64,000 nt of DNA from positions 2,232,001-2,296,000 of the forward strand of contig JAWZSP010000008.1 of the NCBI GenBank assembly GCA_034401135.1, given 5' to 3'. Below are positions 43,007 to 53,192 of this stretch, piece after piece. Every line of letters starts with the position of its first letter. Position 1 is the first letter of the stretch. Made by a program: the position numbers and the translations under genes. Source of the stretch: Volutella citrinella (lineage: Eukaryota > Ascomycota > Sordariomycetes > Hypocreales > Nectriaceae). A model generated the notes under the pieces. The model saw only the letters and a program-made list of their open reading frames with translations. It was not told where the DNA came from and did not search any database.

Positions 43007-44769
43007 ATGGGCCTCAAGGAGACCTTCACCGAGTCTACGTTGGCCAAATATGTCAAGACCATCCGGGAATCCCCGCGGGAGCTCATCTTCAACAAGCAGT
43101 TGCTATGGACCTCTGCCGTCTATGCCATGACTGGCATGTGCATCAGTACGTTACCTTGACCCTCCCCTGACAGCTTGAGACATCTCCCATACTGACTGTC
43201 CTCTCAAAGCATGGGACCAGGGCTCTAGCTCCGTCGTGCCCTCCCTTCCTGGCTTCTCCAAGGCCTTCAAGATCGCGTCGGCCACCAATCCCGCCGAGGT
43301 TGCCAACTTCATCTCCTTCGTCTACCTCACCGCCGGCGTCGGCTCCGCGCTGTCGTACTTTATAAACGACCGCATCGGTCGTCTCTGGTCCATGCGGCTC
43401 TACTTTTCCATCTGGATTGTCGGCCAGCTCTTCGCCACCCTCTCCTTTGGCCACACTGGCGTGCTCTTCGCCGGCCGCTTCATCTCGGGCCTGGGCATCG
43501 GTCCCCTGACTGTGACCGGCCCAATGTCGATTGTCGAGGTCGCCCCGACCGAGATCCGCGGCCTCCTCACCGTCTGGTTCAGCGTCGTCATGCTCCTATC
43601 CTTGACCGTGAGCACCCTGACTGTTTACGCCTGTTTTCTGCACCTGGGCCCTTCCCACCTGCAGTACCAGGTTGTCTTCTTCGCCCCCACAATCGTCGCT
43701 CTGCTCGTTATAATTGCCAGCTTTACCATCAAGGAGTCGCCGCGATGGTTGATGCTCAAAGGTCGTGAGGAGGAGGCTCTGGAAAACCTGGCAATCCTCC
43801 GAGGTCTACCTGGCGACCACCCCCGAGTTGTCTCGGAAATGGAGGATATCCGAGCCCAGATCAACAAGGAACACAGCGCATATGGCGATGGTGGCTTCGT
43901 CTCAGTTGTCAAGGAGACGTTTCTGGTTCGATCCAACCTTCGCCGTGTCCAGCAGGCCTGTGTGTCATATGCGTTCGCCCAGCTATCCGGCGCCAACTCG
44001 GTTACCAGCTATCTCGTTCCCATTTTGTCCATGATGGGAGTGGCAGCAAAGCCACCTCACTCACTTTTCCTCTCTTCCATGTATTCCATGGCCAAGTTCT
44101 TTTACACCCTGATTGCCTCCTTCTTCTTCATCGACGCCCTCGGCCGACGACGATCTCTCTTTGTTGGAATCATTATCCAGATGATATCCGATGTCTATAT
44201 CGGCGTCTTTATTAGATATCGAAAGTACGACACGGTGGCTCCTGGGTCGGCAGAGGGCGCCATGGCGGCCATCTTTCTCCACGGCTTCGGTTACGCTGTT
44301 GGCCTACTGGTTCTCCCCTACGTGTTCAGCGCAGAGCTCTGGCCCAACAGCATCCGATCCTTTGGCTCAGCATTGACTCAGACATTCCACTGGCTGTTTT
44401 ACTTTGGCCTCAACCGCGCAACCCCAAACATCATGTCTAGCATGAACGACTGGGGTGCCTTTATCTTCTACGCCGGATGGTGCTTCTTGTCGTTGCTCTA
44501 TGTCTATGTCGCAGTTCCTGAAACTGCTGGTCTGCCCCTGGAGTACATTGACCAACTGTTTGAGGGCCCATGGTACCAGATTCGCAACAAGGCCAAGCGT
44601 GCTCGCCAGACGATTGATGCTCAAGGGCAAGGCGAAGAGTCAGTCAACTCATCCCGATTGCTTTAAGTCGGTGCATTTGCTAACACTTGATGATAGTAGT
44701 AGTGACCTTGAAAACGCTCCCGTCAACCTGAGCAAGGATATCGCTGTAAAGGCCAAGAGCGTGGAGTAA
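43007..44769 (+). CDS. MFS sugar-transporter-family permease
   Basis: Exons 43007-43145, 43210-44638 and 44697-44769 give 546 residues. Sugar-porter landmarks are visible: TWDQGSSSVV read across splice 1, NDRIGRLWSMR, AGRFISGLGIGP, KESPRWLMLKGR (PESPRWL-like), FFIDALGRRRS and VPETAGLPLEYIDQLFEG (PETKG-like). Twelve helices are expected in the plasma membrane. The last intron uses GTCAGT and adds the C-terminal cytoplasmic tail, which ends KAKSVE. Although called sugar transporters, fungal members also carry acids and other solutes; being divergent from the FAD oxidase suggests it imports the cluster substrate. Confidence 0.9.
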
Positions 44770-45217
44770 GGGAGGCTGTCAACTGCACAAGATTTGGCTG
44801 GCGAAGTTCTGAGCTGGCCTGATGTTTGTGTATATCTACTTCTTTATCCATGTTTGATAGCTATGAGTTGACTAAAAGGGTTATATCGTTTTTGTGAACT
44901 ATTTTGCGCCAACTTGATCTATATCTCAGCTCAAAGCCAACTCCAGTGCTGCTTCCTCCAGTAATTTTGACAGTCTTGATACATGATTTCTTGTGCTATC
45001 CATAAGCGTGCATTTGTGTTGGCTTGTATTAAAGATCGATGGGGTTTGTGGTTGGCTGAACGACGTGGAAAACCAGCAGTGATCACGTATCATGTATCAC
45101 ATCAGAGCTTGCTTATTGTGATGTTTGTTCGATTGCTATGATACTGTCCCATTACAGGAAGCTTCTAAACTTCTCTAGTCTTATTATAGATACATAAGAT
45201 GCATATGACGAGTGCAG
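44770..45217. other. Convergent intergenic region
   Basis: AT-rich spacer between the 3' ends of the MFS gene and the 2-hydroxyacid dehydrogenase. No gene was seen. Confidence 0.5.
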
Positions 45218-46306
45218 TCATTTCTTCACCTCGTTAGCATTCACCGGGCTGTTGGCTTTGCCCGTTGTGAAATAGGCCCTGATGTTCTCGAAGCACTCCC
45301 GCTCCGCCTTCTGGAACGCAACATCCGTCAGACCACCCAAATGCGGCTGAACAATCACATTATCGTTTTCGAGAAACCAAGGGTCGACGTTGGGCTCGTT
45401 GCAGAGTACATCGAGGCCAGCTCGAGCGACCTTTCCAGAATCAAGGGCTTCCTTCAGCGCACCCTCATCGACGACACCTCCTCTAGCAGTGTTGACGAGG
45501 AAAACACCATCCTTCATAGCCGCAAACTCGGCTTTGCTGATGAGATTGGTTGTGTTTGCGTTGAGAGGCAAGTTCAGGGACACGACATCAGCCTCGCCGA
45601 GGAGTCCGTGGAGCGAGCTGCAGTACGTGGCGTTGTACAACTTCTCGTCCTCTGGGGACATTTGACGGCGGTTGTAGTACTTGATCTTCATGTTGAAAGC
45701 GGCGGCTTTCTTGGCAAGGTACTATGAGGAGCTTAGCGGAATACTTGACGACGGGATCGGTCCAAATCTGCTAACCTTGCCGATGGAGCCCATGCCCACG
45801 ATGCCGAGGGTAAGGCCGCTAGGGTCCCGGACAGGAGAAAGGCCTCCCCGCCAGGTGCCGGCCTTGGCAGAGGCTTCGGCTTTTGAAGTATTTCGCAGCA
45901 CGGCCAGAGTCAGGAACATGGCCATGTCCGCGGTGGCCTCAGCTACGGCATCAACCGAGTTGCAGAACAGGATATTGTTCCTGCTCATCCACTCAACGTC
46001 AAACTCATTGAAGCCCGCCGACGCCGATGTGATGATTCGGCAATTCGGGGCCAAGGCTCGGAGGAGGCCCTCGTCGAAGGGCTCAAAGGGAGGAGTGCCC
46101 ATGCGGATCACAAAGGCGTCAACGGGACCGCTCGCCTTGATAAGCTTGGGGAGCTTATCTTGCGTTTCTGCACGGTCGGCTACATCAAGGATCTCGAAGT
46201 CGAATTCATTGCCGAATTGCTCCAAGTACTCCTTGCCGGCGTACTTGGGAGTGCCTAAAGACACGACGTGCTTCTTGGTTGAAGTTTCGAGACGACTGGG
46301 AGACAT
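45218..46306 (-). CDS. NAD(P)-dependent D-2-hydroxyacid dehydrogenase
   Basis: Exons 46306-45776 and 45721-45218 (54-nt intron) give 344 residues. It interconverts D-2-hydroxyacids and 2-oxoacids. The dinucleotide-binding motif GIVGMGSIGK closes exon 1. The catalytic Arg lies in FLVNTARGGVVDEGAL and the catalytic His in IVQPHLGGLTD. The intact N-terminal domain and length fit the glyoxylate reductase/phosphoglycerate dehydrogenase superfamily. No organelle signal is visible. In this cluster a likely substrate pair is D-2-hydroxyglutarate and 2-oxoglutarate, downstream of the HglS-type enzyme; this is inferred from context only. Its promoter carries a CGG-N6-CCG site. Confidence 0.9.
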
Positions 46307-46949
46307 GGCTGCTGGAAAAAGAATGCCAATGCGTAATGATGGATAGTATCAAGCAACGGGAAAGATGGTAGAATCAATCGGCATAAGTAAATGCTGGGGC
46401 TGGATGCGGCACTGCAGGCTTCAGTCTGATTGACTAAAAGCATCGGGATAGCTTACGCCAGTCATGACCCCACCATGATTGTCTGCAAGTGAAGCGCAAG
46501 GAGGTCTCCGAGTGATGGAGCTAACGGCCGCCCAACGTTCGGCTTCCCCCGGCATTGGCTGGATGCCGCCATTGAGACCCATATCAAAGCAGCAACAGGC
46601 CCCACTGAGCGATACAGGCGACATCTGCTTGAAGAATGACGTGGGACAGGAAGCCCGACGATTGCAGCGGGATCGGAGTTGGATATTGGCCTACCTTACG
46701 TGCCTCATTCTCATTGCATTTTTCTGTACTCCAAGATGGGAAGCTGCCTGGTGTCGTTACAGACTCAACACCATTGTATTTAGTGATGAGACAAATTGCT
46801 AGTCATTGGAATTATGGGAGGAATTGTATTACTGGCTAACATTGCGTTGCTTATTTATCAAATCCATCATTGGTCAATTATTGCACCCTTTATTGTTTAC
46901 ATGACGCAAAGAGTGAAGCAGCATAACCCAGGCCCTCCGCATATCCTGC
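46307..46949. other. Intergenic, promoter of D-2-hydroxyacid dehydrogenase
   Basis: The upstream region of the dehydrogenase and the 3' flank of the aldolase. It contains the CGG-N6-CCG site at 46540-46551. No gene was recognised. Confidence 0.55.
46540..46551. promoter_or_regulatory. CGG-N6-CCG site in dehydrogenase promoter
   Basis: TTCGG CTTCCC CCGGC, 234 bp upstream of the dehydrogenase ATG. It shares CGGCTTnCnCCG with the site at 42582. Confidence 0.55.
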
Positions 46950-47888
46950 TCATAAGAGAAAATCGCCCTGCGACTCCTTGAGCATCAGCCGATACTCGGG
47001 CTCAAACTGCATGTACATGACCTCGGGCGTACCAGTCCCCTTCTTGGTGTAGGCGGCCTCCTCGTCGCTCACAAACGTCTTTTGCACCTGCGACCCCTGG
47101 GGCGTCACGGCCGCCTCGACCAGCAGCTGCGTGTGGCACGCGCGCTCCAGCGCGATGAAGAAGGCCGCGGCTTCCCCAATGGTCGCGCCGCACGTCAAGA
47201 GGCCGTGGTTCTGCATGATTAGGTTCTTGTTGCGCGGGCCAAGCGCGGCGGCGATGCGGGCGCCCTCCTCCTTGGCGAAGACGACGCCGCCGAAGCTGTT
47301 GTAGGTGGCCAGGTCGTCGTAGAACATGCAGCTGTCCTGGTTGAGCATCTCGATGGGCCGGCCAAACGTCGACCACGCGCGGCCGTAGGGGCTGTGCAGA
47401 TGGCAGGCGGCGTTGATGTCCGGACGGGCCTGGTGGATGGCGGCGTGGATGATGAAGCCGGCGCGGTTCACAGGCAGCTCGGCGCCGCCGATGCGGTTGC
47501 CCTCGTCGTCGATGTGCACCATGTCGGAGACGGTGAGGAGGCCGAAGTGCACGCCGTAGGGATTGATCCAGAAGGTGCTGGGGTTGACGGGGTCTGGGGA
47601 GGAGCAGGTCGGGGTGAGTGAGGGGATTCAGAGATACCGGGGCCATGGCATCGGGGACTGACCTCGAAGGCTGATGTGGCCGCTGCCTCCGTCCGCAAAG
47701 CCGAGCTTGGCAAAGACGCGAAAGGCGCCGGCCATTTGCCCAAGCTGCCACTGTCGCTCCTCCTCCTTGGTGGCGAAGGAGGGGATCTTGTGTAGGCGTA
47801 CTACCTTGCCGCCGGCGTCGCTCACGGCGTTGAGGGCTGAGCCCCCGGATGTTGATGCTGATACGGCGGTGGTGGTAGTGGACGGCAT
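46950..47888 (-). CDS. Class II aldolase/adducin domain protein
   Basis: Exons 47888-47663 and 47593-46950 (69-nt intron) give 289 residues. Zinc-dependent class II aldolases of the fuculose-phosphate type use three His residues as metal ligands. Here HLHSPYGRAWSTFG supplies two and NHGLLTCGATIGEAA one. GSGHISLRGDPVNPSTFWINPYG is the conserved N-terminal substrate region, read across the splice. Fungal members may act as aldolases, epimerases or decarboxylases on small hydroxy-acids; the reaction here is unknown. The first ATG in frame (47888) was used. It is divergent from the HglS-type gene with a 410-bp shared promoter. Confidence 0.88.
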
Positions 47889-48093
47889 GATGAAAAGTGT
47901 ATGCAATGATTCTAGAAGGTAGTAGTTCTTGGTAAGGTGGGCAACTGAGGGAGCTTGGTCGATAATGCGGAGGTGGGATGTAGATTATGCCCCCGGCTGA
48001 ATTAAGTAAGTCATCGACATGCAAGCCGACGCAGATATCAACAAGTCGTCGCCCATTTGACAGGCACACATGCTACCCTGGGGTGGCGCTGGT

Positions 48094-48105
48094 CGGGGTC
48101 TCCCG
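48094..48105. promoter_or_regulatory. CGG-N6-CCG site 1 in aldolase/HglS promoter
   Basis: CGG GGTCTC CCG, 194 bp upstream of the HglS ATG and 206 bp upstream of the aldolase ATG. Confidence 0.55.
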
Positions 48106-48150
48106 GGATTGGCCAGACTGATTCGTGCGAGGGGCCGACACCAGACGCTT

Positions 48151-48162
48151 CGGCGGGCCCCG
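48151..48162. promoter_or_regulatory. CGG-N6-CCG site 2 in aldolase/HglS promoter
   Basis: TTCGG CGGGCC CCGAG, 137 bp upstream of the HglS ATG. It is close to the Ppr1 consensus TTCGG-N6-CCGAA. Confidence 0.55.
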
Positions 48163-48298
48163 AGAAGTCGTTGGGAATCGGGGACAGATACAAGTATACG
48201 GCGATAATATTAATACTGCATTTCAAGTCAACAATGTCATCAATGATTGCTATACACCAGCAGACACTTGTTCCCCATCCATCCAGATATCAAACACC

Positions 48299-49744
48299 AT
48301 GCCCTCTCTCGGAATCACTCCAAGTCACGCCGCTCAGGGCACCTTGGACATGTCGTCCGGTCCGTTTGTGGATCCCAATGACATCCGCAATGCCTTCACA
48401 ATCGCAATGTCCGCCATGTACAGGGACGAGGTCCCCCTCTACGGTGACCTCATCCACATCGTGAGGTCCGTCAACGAACAGGTGCTGTCTCGTCATCATT
48501 CCGTCGACGGAAAGGCTCAGCCTCCTCTTCGACTGGATATGGAACGACACGGCGCCATCCGTCTGGGGACGCCGTACGAGCTCCGGACAGTGCGACGCCT
48601 CTTCGCCGTCATTGGCCTGCAGCCGGTTGGATACTATGACCTGTCGGTGGCTGGACTCCCCATGCACGCGACGTGCTTTCGTCCCAGCGGCAGCGCAGCC
48701 TTGGAGAAGAATCCGTTCCGGGTCTTCACTACCCTGCTCCGACCGGAGCTGCTGCAGGACAAGGAGGCCCGCGATTTGGCGTTGGACCTTCTCAGCCGTA
48801 GGGACATCTTTAGCCCCGAACTCCTCGACCTGATAGACGCGGCTGAGAGGCAGAGCGGCCGTCTCACAGCTGGTCAAGCCGACTTGTTTGTTGCTGAGGC
48901 CATGAAGACGTTCAGCTGGAAGCCAGTCGCCTCGGCCTCTGAGCTGGAGTACCAGAAGCTGGCCTCGGAGCACCCCATCCTCGCCGACATTGCGTCCTTT
49001 CGGAGCTCCCACATCAACCACCTCACTCCCCGGACACTCGACATCGCCGCCTCTCAAGCCCGCATGCTGGCTCAAGGGCTACAGGTCAAAGACCGCATCG
49101 AGGGGCCCCCTCTCCGCAAGTGCCCGATCCTGCTGCGCCAGACCAGCTTCCTCGCCCTCGAGGAGCGCATCAAGTTCCGCGACACCGAGGGCGCTCTCGT
49201 GCAGGGGACTCACCGCGCCCGCTTCGGCGAGATTGAGGAGCGCGGCGCGGCCGTGACGCCTAGGGGCCGCAAGCTGTACGACGACCTGCTGGATAGGACT
49301 ATGTTTCGGTTCGGGACGTACGACGGACCTAGGACGCCCGAGATGATGAACCGGATCCTCGAGGACGTGTTCCAGGCCTACCCCGATACATGGGATGAGC
49401 TCCGGCGCGAGGGTCTCATCTACTGCACGTATCGCCTGACGGACAAGAGCCGGCCCAGGGATCTGTCGCCCAGCTCATCGGTCAACCAGCTCGTGGCCGA
49501 GGGATATCTCGCAGCAGAGCCCATCACCTATGAGGACTTTCTGCCCTTTTCGGCCGCGGGAATTTTCCAGTCGAACCTCGGGGCGTCCAAGAATTCCACA
49601 GCCTTGGAAAAGCAGGTGCCCGATCAGGAGGGATATGAGCGGGCTCTCGGATGTAGTCTGCTGAGCTCGGATGAGCTATACCTCGCGATGCAGAGGGAGA
49701 GCCTGGAGTATTGTGCCCGAGAGTCTGGGCTGCACATAAAGTAA
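48299..49744 (+). CDS. hglS: 2-oxoadipate dioxygenase/decarboxylase (HglS, DUF1338)
   Basis: An intronless 481-residue protein from the first ATG in frame. HglS enzymes convert 2-oxoadipate plus O2 to D-2-hydroxyglutarate and CO2 using non-haem iron, late in lysine catabolism. In Pseudomonas putida HglS the iron ligands, as I recall them, are His70, His226 and Glu294, with Arg74 holding the substrate. Here MERHGAIRLGT gives H84 and R88 (same +4 spacing), HINHLTPRTLD gives H241 and ARFGEIEERG gives E311, so the spacings match within two residues. The VOC-like blocks ILLRQTSFLALEE and VTPRGRKLYD are also present. No targeting signal is seen. It is divergent from the aldolase and convergent with the zinc-cluster regulator. 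Confidence 0.9.
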   Translation: MPSLGITPSHAAQGTLDMSSGPFVDPNDIRNAFTIAMSAMYRDEVPLYGDLIHIVRSVNEQVLSRHHSVDGKAQPPLRLDMERHGAIRLGTPYELRTVRRLFAVIGLQPVGYYDLSVAGLPMHATCFRPSGSAALEKNPFRVFTTLLRPELLQDKEARDLALDLLSRRDIFSPELLDLIDAAERQSGRLTAGQADLFVAEAMKTFSWKPVASASELEYQKLASEHPILADIASFRSSHINHLTPRTLDIAASQARMLAQGLQVKDRIEGPPLRKCPILLRQTSFLALEERIKFRDTEGALVQGTHRARFGEIEERGAAVTPRGRKLYDDLLDRTMFRFGTYDGPRTPEMMNRILEDVFQAYPDTWDELRREGLIYCTYRLTDKSRPRDLSPSSSVNQLVAEGYLAAEPITYEDFLPFSAAGIFQSNLGASKNSTALEKQVPDQEGYERALGCSLLSSDELYLAMQRESLEYCARESGLHIK

Positions 49745-49819
49745 CAAGGAAGAGGAGTGAATTTGGAGGTCGTTGTGTATTAGCCGCGTAGCCCAGACTG
49801 AAGCGAAGCATATGACGCT

Positions 49820-52198
49820 TCAATCATGATTATGGACTTCATTCAGAGACTCATCGCCGATATCGAGTGTGTGCTCCTCTTGAGCATCGTTCCTCATGCC
49901 CTGCATGCCCTGCAATAGCTCTTGGACCAGCCACTCGGACTCCGACGGGATGCTCGAGTCCCCAAGCCCCACGATCCAGTCCTCCAGCGGTGCAGGATCA
50001 ATCACGGCACCCGGATCGAGGATCTGGTCCGCGATGGCAGAACCTGCTCCCTGGGCTGGCCCGGCCACCTCCCCCCCGCAGACCAGGTTGATGGTCTTCT
50101 CGGAGAGCACCTCGAAGATGTCGCGGTACGTGGTCGCGCTGTTCCACCGCTCGGCAATGATGACGAGCGCCGTGTTGCACGCCATGCACGTATTCACCAC
50201 GTCCGTCGTCCGTATCTCCAGGCGCAGCGCCGCCGACCGCCAGATGCAGTACATGTACGTCAGCCCGCCGAGGAATAGGATGTGCAGCGACCCCCACGTG
50301 AACTGGATCGACTGGCTCTGGAAGAGCCGGCGGTAGAGCAGGCACAGCTCGCGGGCCCGCTGCGAGCACGTCTTGATGATGTCGTCAAAGTACGAGTCCT
50401 GGCCCGGCGGCGGGACATGTGTGATCCAGTACCGGTACAGGATCAGGACGGAGTGGTTGTACGCCAGGCGGAACCACTCCCTGGATGCGAAGACGGAGAG
50501 GGGGTTGAGGTCGACCGTGTCTGGGGGGAGGGGGATGTTGTTGTGCCATTCGTCGAGCTCCCGGGCCAGTGCGTCTATGAGCGGTTTCTTGTCAAAGTCG
50601 GGATTTGTGCCGGGGCTTGCGGTCGTTGGGTAGATGGTGTTGCCAATCTTTGACCATAGGCGTCGCAGCTTTATGATGTGGATGGCGCTCGTCATGTTTG
50701 TGGGCGCATCACTTGGCGAGGTCCGCGGGTCCTTCATCACCCCGAGGGCGGTGATGTATTCGTCATCGATATCCAAAGGCATCTGTGCTGGTCAGTCCTA
50801 TCATGCGTAGTCTCCTAGAGTCTCGTTTTCAACATACCTCAGCATCGATACAGTCATCTGGAATGCCCACTGGGCGCCCGAGAATAAAGGAGGCGACGCG
50901 GTCAATGTCGTACGCCACCCAGAAGCATCTCTTGGACATCTCTGCCACCAGCGGATTCGATTGCTGGCGATATCTCGATACGCTCCTGTGATATCCCAAC
51001 TCGATACAGTATCGTATGGCAGCACCAGAAAGTCTCCTACACAAAGGTTAGTTTCTACCATCTCGTATCTGGATTATAGCGGTCACCATAAACTGCCCCC
51101 TGCAGGAGACCTGATGGAGAAGACGGCACAGCTTAGAAGGCTCTGTATGGACTCTAGGCTGTCTAGTTCGAGGACGGCAGGTTGGTAGTCGAGCGCCATA
51201 TAGTAATACGACTCGGCCCGGTCGTAGTTGGCAGGGCCAAGTGCCAACGATGCAATTGCGTAAACCTACCACGCGTGAGATGGATTTGCCAACAAGTTGG
51301 ATCATGAGTGCTTTGCTTACCATCCATACAAAGTACAAGGCAACTTCGCCCGCCGCATAGAGGTTCCCAGAGGCATCTGCCTTCATACAGGCATCTTCCC
51401 ACAGCATAAACGTCGGCTTGTGGAGGAACGGATACTGCGGATGGATGTTGTTGAAGAAGGCCTCTGACAGCACCGATCCAGCGGCAGGCGACGGGAAGTT
51501 GACTGGATACGGTATGCTTGCGCTCCTCCCGCCGTCGTTCATCAGTAGACTATGCTGCGAGCCGCCGACCTGCTTGGGCAGCTTCATGGCGGCGCTGACG
51601 ACGCGCGAGAAGGAGACTGCCGACGACGGGCCAAAGTAATGAGGCTCTTTGCCTGCCGCGCTCAGGCACAGCAAGGCCACATCGGCGGAGAGCTGGTCGG
51701 CCGGGTCTTCGAGATCCGCCAGAGGGCCTGTAAGTCGACCTGGCGCATTCTGAGAAGCCGGAGTCTCGGGGCCCAGGGCGCCAGCTGCATCCTTGGGTCC
51801 GACGAGATGGTCGGTTGCTACGTCGGGCCTCGCTTGCTGGAGGAGGCCCTCGAGGTACGCCACCCTTGACTCGAGGGACTGGATGTAGTCGCGGGGCCGG
51901 TGCAGGCCGGTCGCCGGGTCCTCGACGAGGCATTCTGGCACGAGTGTCAGCTTGAACAAGGGCAGCGGGATAAGAAAACGAACCTCTGCTGCTGCGGGAG
52001 CAGTTCTGGCAGGTCGGGATCTGGCCATCGCACTGGAGCCAAGGACTGCGTTAGACGGATGTGCTGCGGCGGCTGGTCCAGCTCCGGCTCATAACTCACC
52101 TTGAGTTTCTTCTGTTTGCAGCCAATGCACGCCAGCATCGTCCGCTCGCCCAGCCGAGGCCGCTTGGAAGGGTTGGAGCCCCCAGGCCTGTGCGACAT
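49820..52198 (-). CDS. Zn2Cys6 transcription factor with fungal-specific domain
   Basis: Six exons, 52198-52100, 52032-51984, 51934-51321, 51265-51087, 51036-50838 and 50782-49820, give 700 residues. The zinc cluster is assembled over the first three exons: CIGCKQKKLKCDG, then PTCQNCSRSSREC (C-x2-C-x6-C-x6-C-x2-C-x6-C). A linker and a dimerisation coil follow (RDYIQSLESRVAYLEGLLQQ). The fungal-specific domain is recognisable by SIRSPAGGSLW, AIRYCIELGYHRS and RCFWVAYDIDRVASFILGRP. As a cluster-resident member it is the likely activator, and CGG-N6-CCG sites occur in all cluster promoters and in its own (135 bp upstream). Such proteins bind CGG half-sites as dimers. Binding itself is inferred. 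Confidence 0.9.
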
Positions 52199-53192
52199 GG
52201 CGACAGGCTGCGGTGTATGGCAACGGGAGCTTCAAATGGCGATCCCAGATGCCGAATCCCCCAAGACCAGTGCAGAATCGTCGTGGGTCGCCCGCTTGTG
52301 ATGGATCCACCGAGTCCTTGTGTGCTTAGCCCCGGAAAGGTCCGAGGTGGCGTCCGTCGCTGGAAACGTCTTGCTATGCCCATTGCGCGATGGACTCGAC
52401 GGCCCCGCACCTCCATGTTTTATCTGAAATTCGCACCCTGGAAACGAGGGCCACTCTTAACCCACAGTGTTGTCCAGTTTTATATGGGTCAGCCAGGGGT
52501 TGTCAAAAGACTGATCTGATTCCTAACTGATCATTGCCCAACTGGAGAGTTGCTCGACTGGTTCACAGACCAGCAACTGGCGCTAGATGCCAATACCCGC
52601 ACGATGAATGGGGACGCCCACTTATTCTCCAGCATCAACGGCCGGGAATCCTGTCAATCTATCCGTTTGCCCCCCCCGTCCCTGGCCTGCAGTCTGTCTA
52701 CCCATGTCCGTGGTGCGTGAACCAGCAGCCGCCGCATGCGAGACGGGAATACGGTTCACCGGACTTGGTAACGGCCATTACATTCATGACGTCGGCCGCA
52801 TGAACCGGGGTTAGTTTTCGTTGCGGGTAGTGAGTTGGGGGGCACAGAACCCATCTGGAAAAGATCTGACTGCTTGCTTGCTTTTGGACGTTGCATTCTC
52901 TTATGGTGCAGGCCAGGAAAGCAGATTCCACATCCAGCTGGTGAACTGTACATCACAGCCCTTTGTTGATACCCCTGATATCCCTAAAGGTTCATCCTTG
53001 GTGAGACATATGGCTCTTTGCCCTCTCGGGGGCGAGTTGTGCAAACCTCAATACTTGAAAGCTGCCTGGTTAATGCCCTTTGCTCTGCCTCGAATAATAT
53101 GTTCATCTATTGTAGATCACATAACATTGTCTATACTCCATGTACTCTTCTACTCTCGATGTAAACGCGCACAAGTGGCCTCTACAACTGCC
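52199..53192. other. Intergenic, promoter of the Zn2Cys6 regulator
   Basis: It contains a CGG-N6-CCG site at 52333-52344. The rest is spacer to the 3' end of the methyltransferase gene. No gene was recognised. Confidence 0.55.
52333..52344. promoter_or_regulatory. CGG-N6-CCG site upstream of the regulator
   Basis: CGG AAAGGT CCG, 135 bp upstream of the regulator start codon; a candidate autoregulatory site. Confidence 0.5.

Larger units (their letters stand above)
47889..48298. promoter_or_regulatory. Bidirectional promoter, aldolase/HglS
   Basis: 410 bp between divergent start codons, holding two CGG-N6-CCG palindromes 57 bp apart (48094 and 48151). Confidence 0.6.

Noticed and set aside
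47002..48069. A 355-codon ORF on the minus strand.
   Set aside because: Same strand but another frame of the class II aldolase, running through its intron; His/Arg/Pro-rich shadow.
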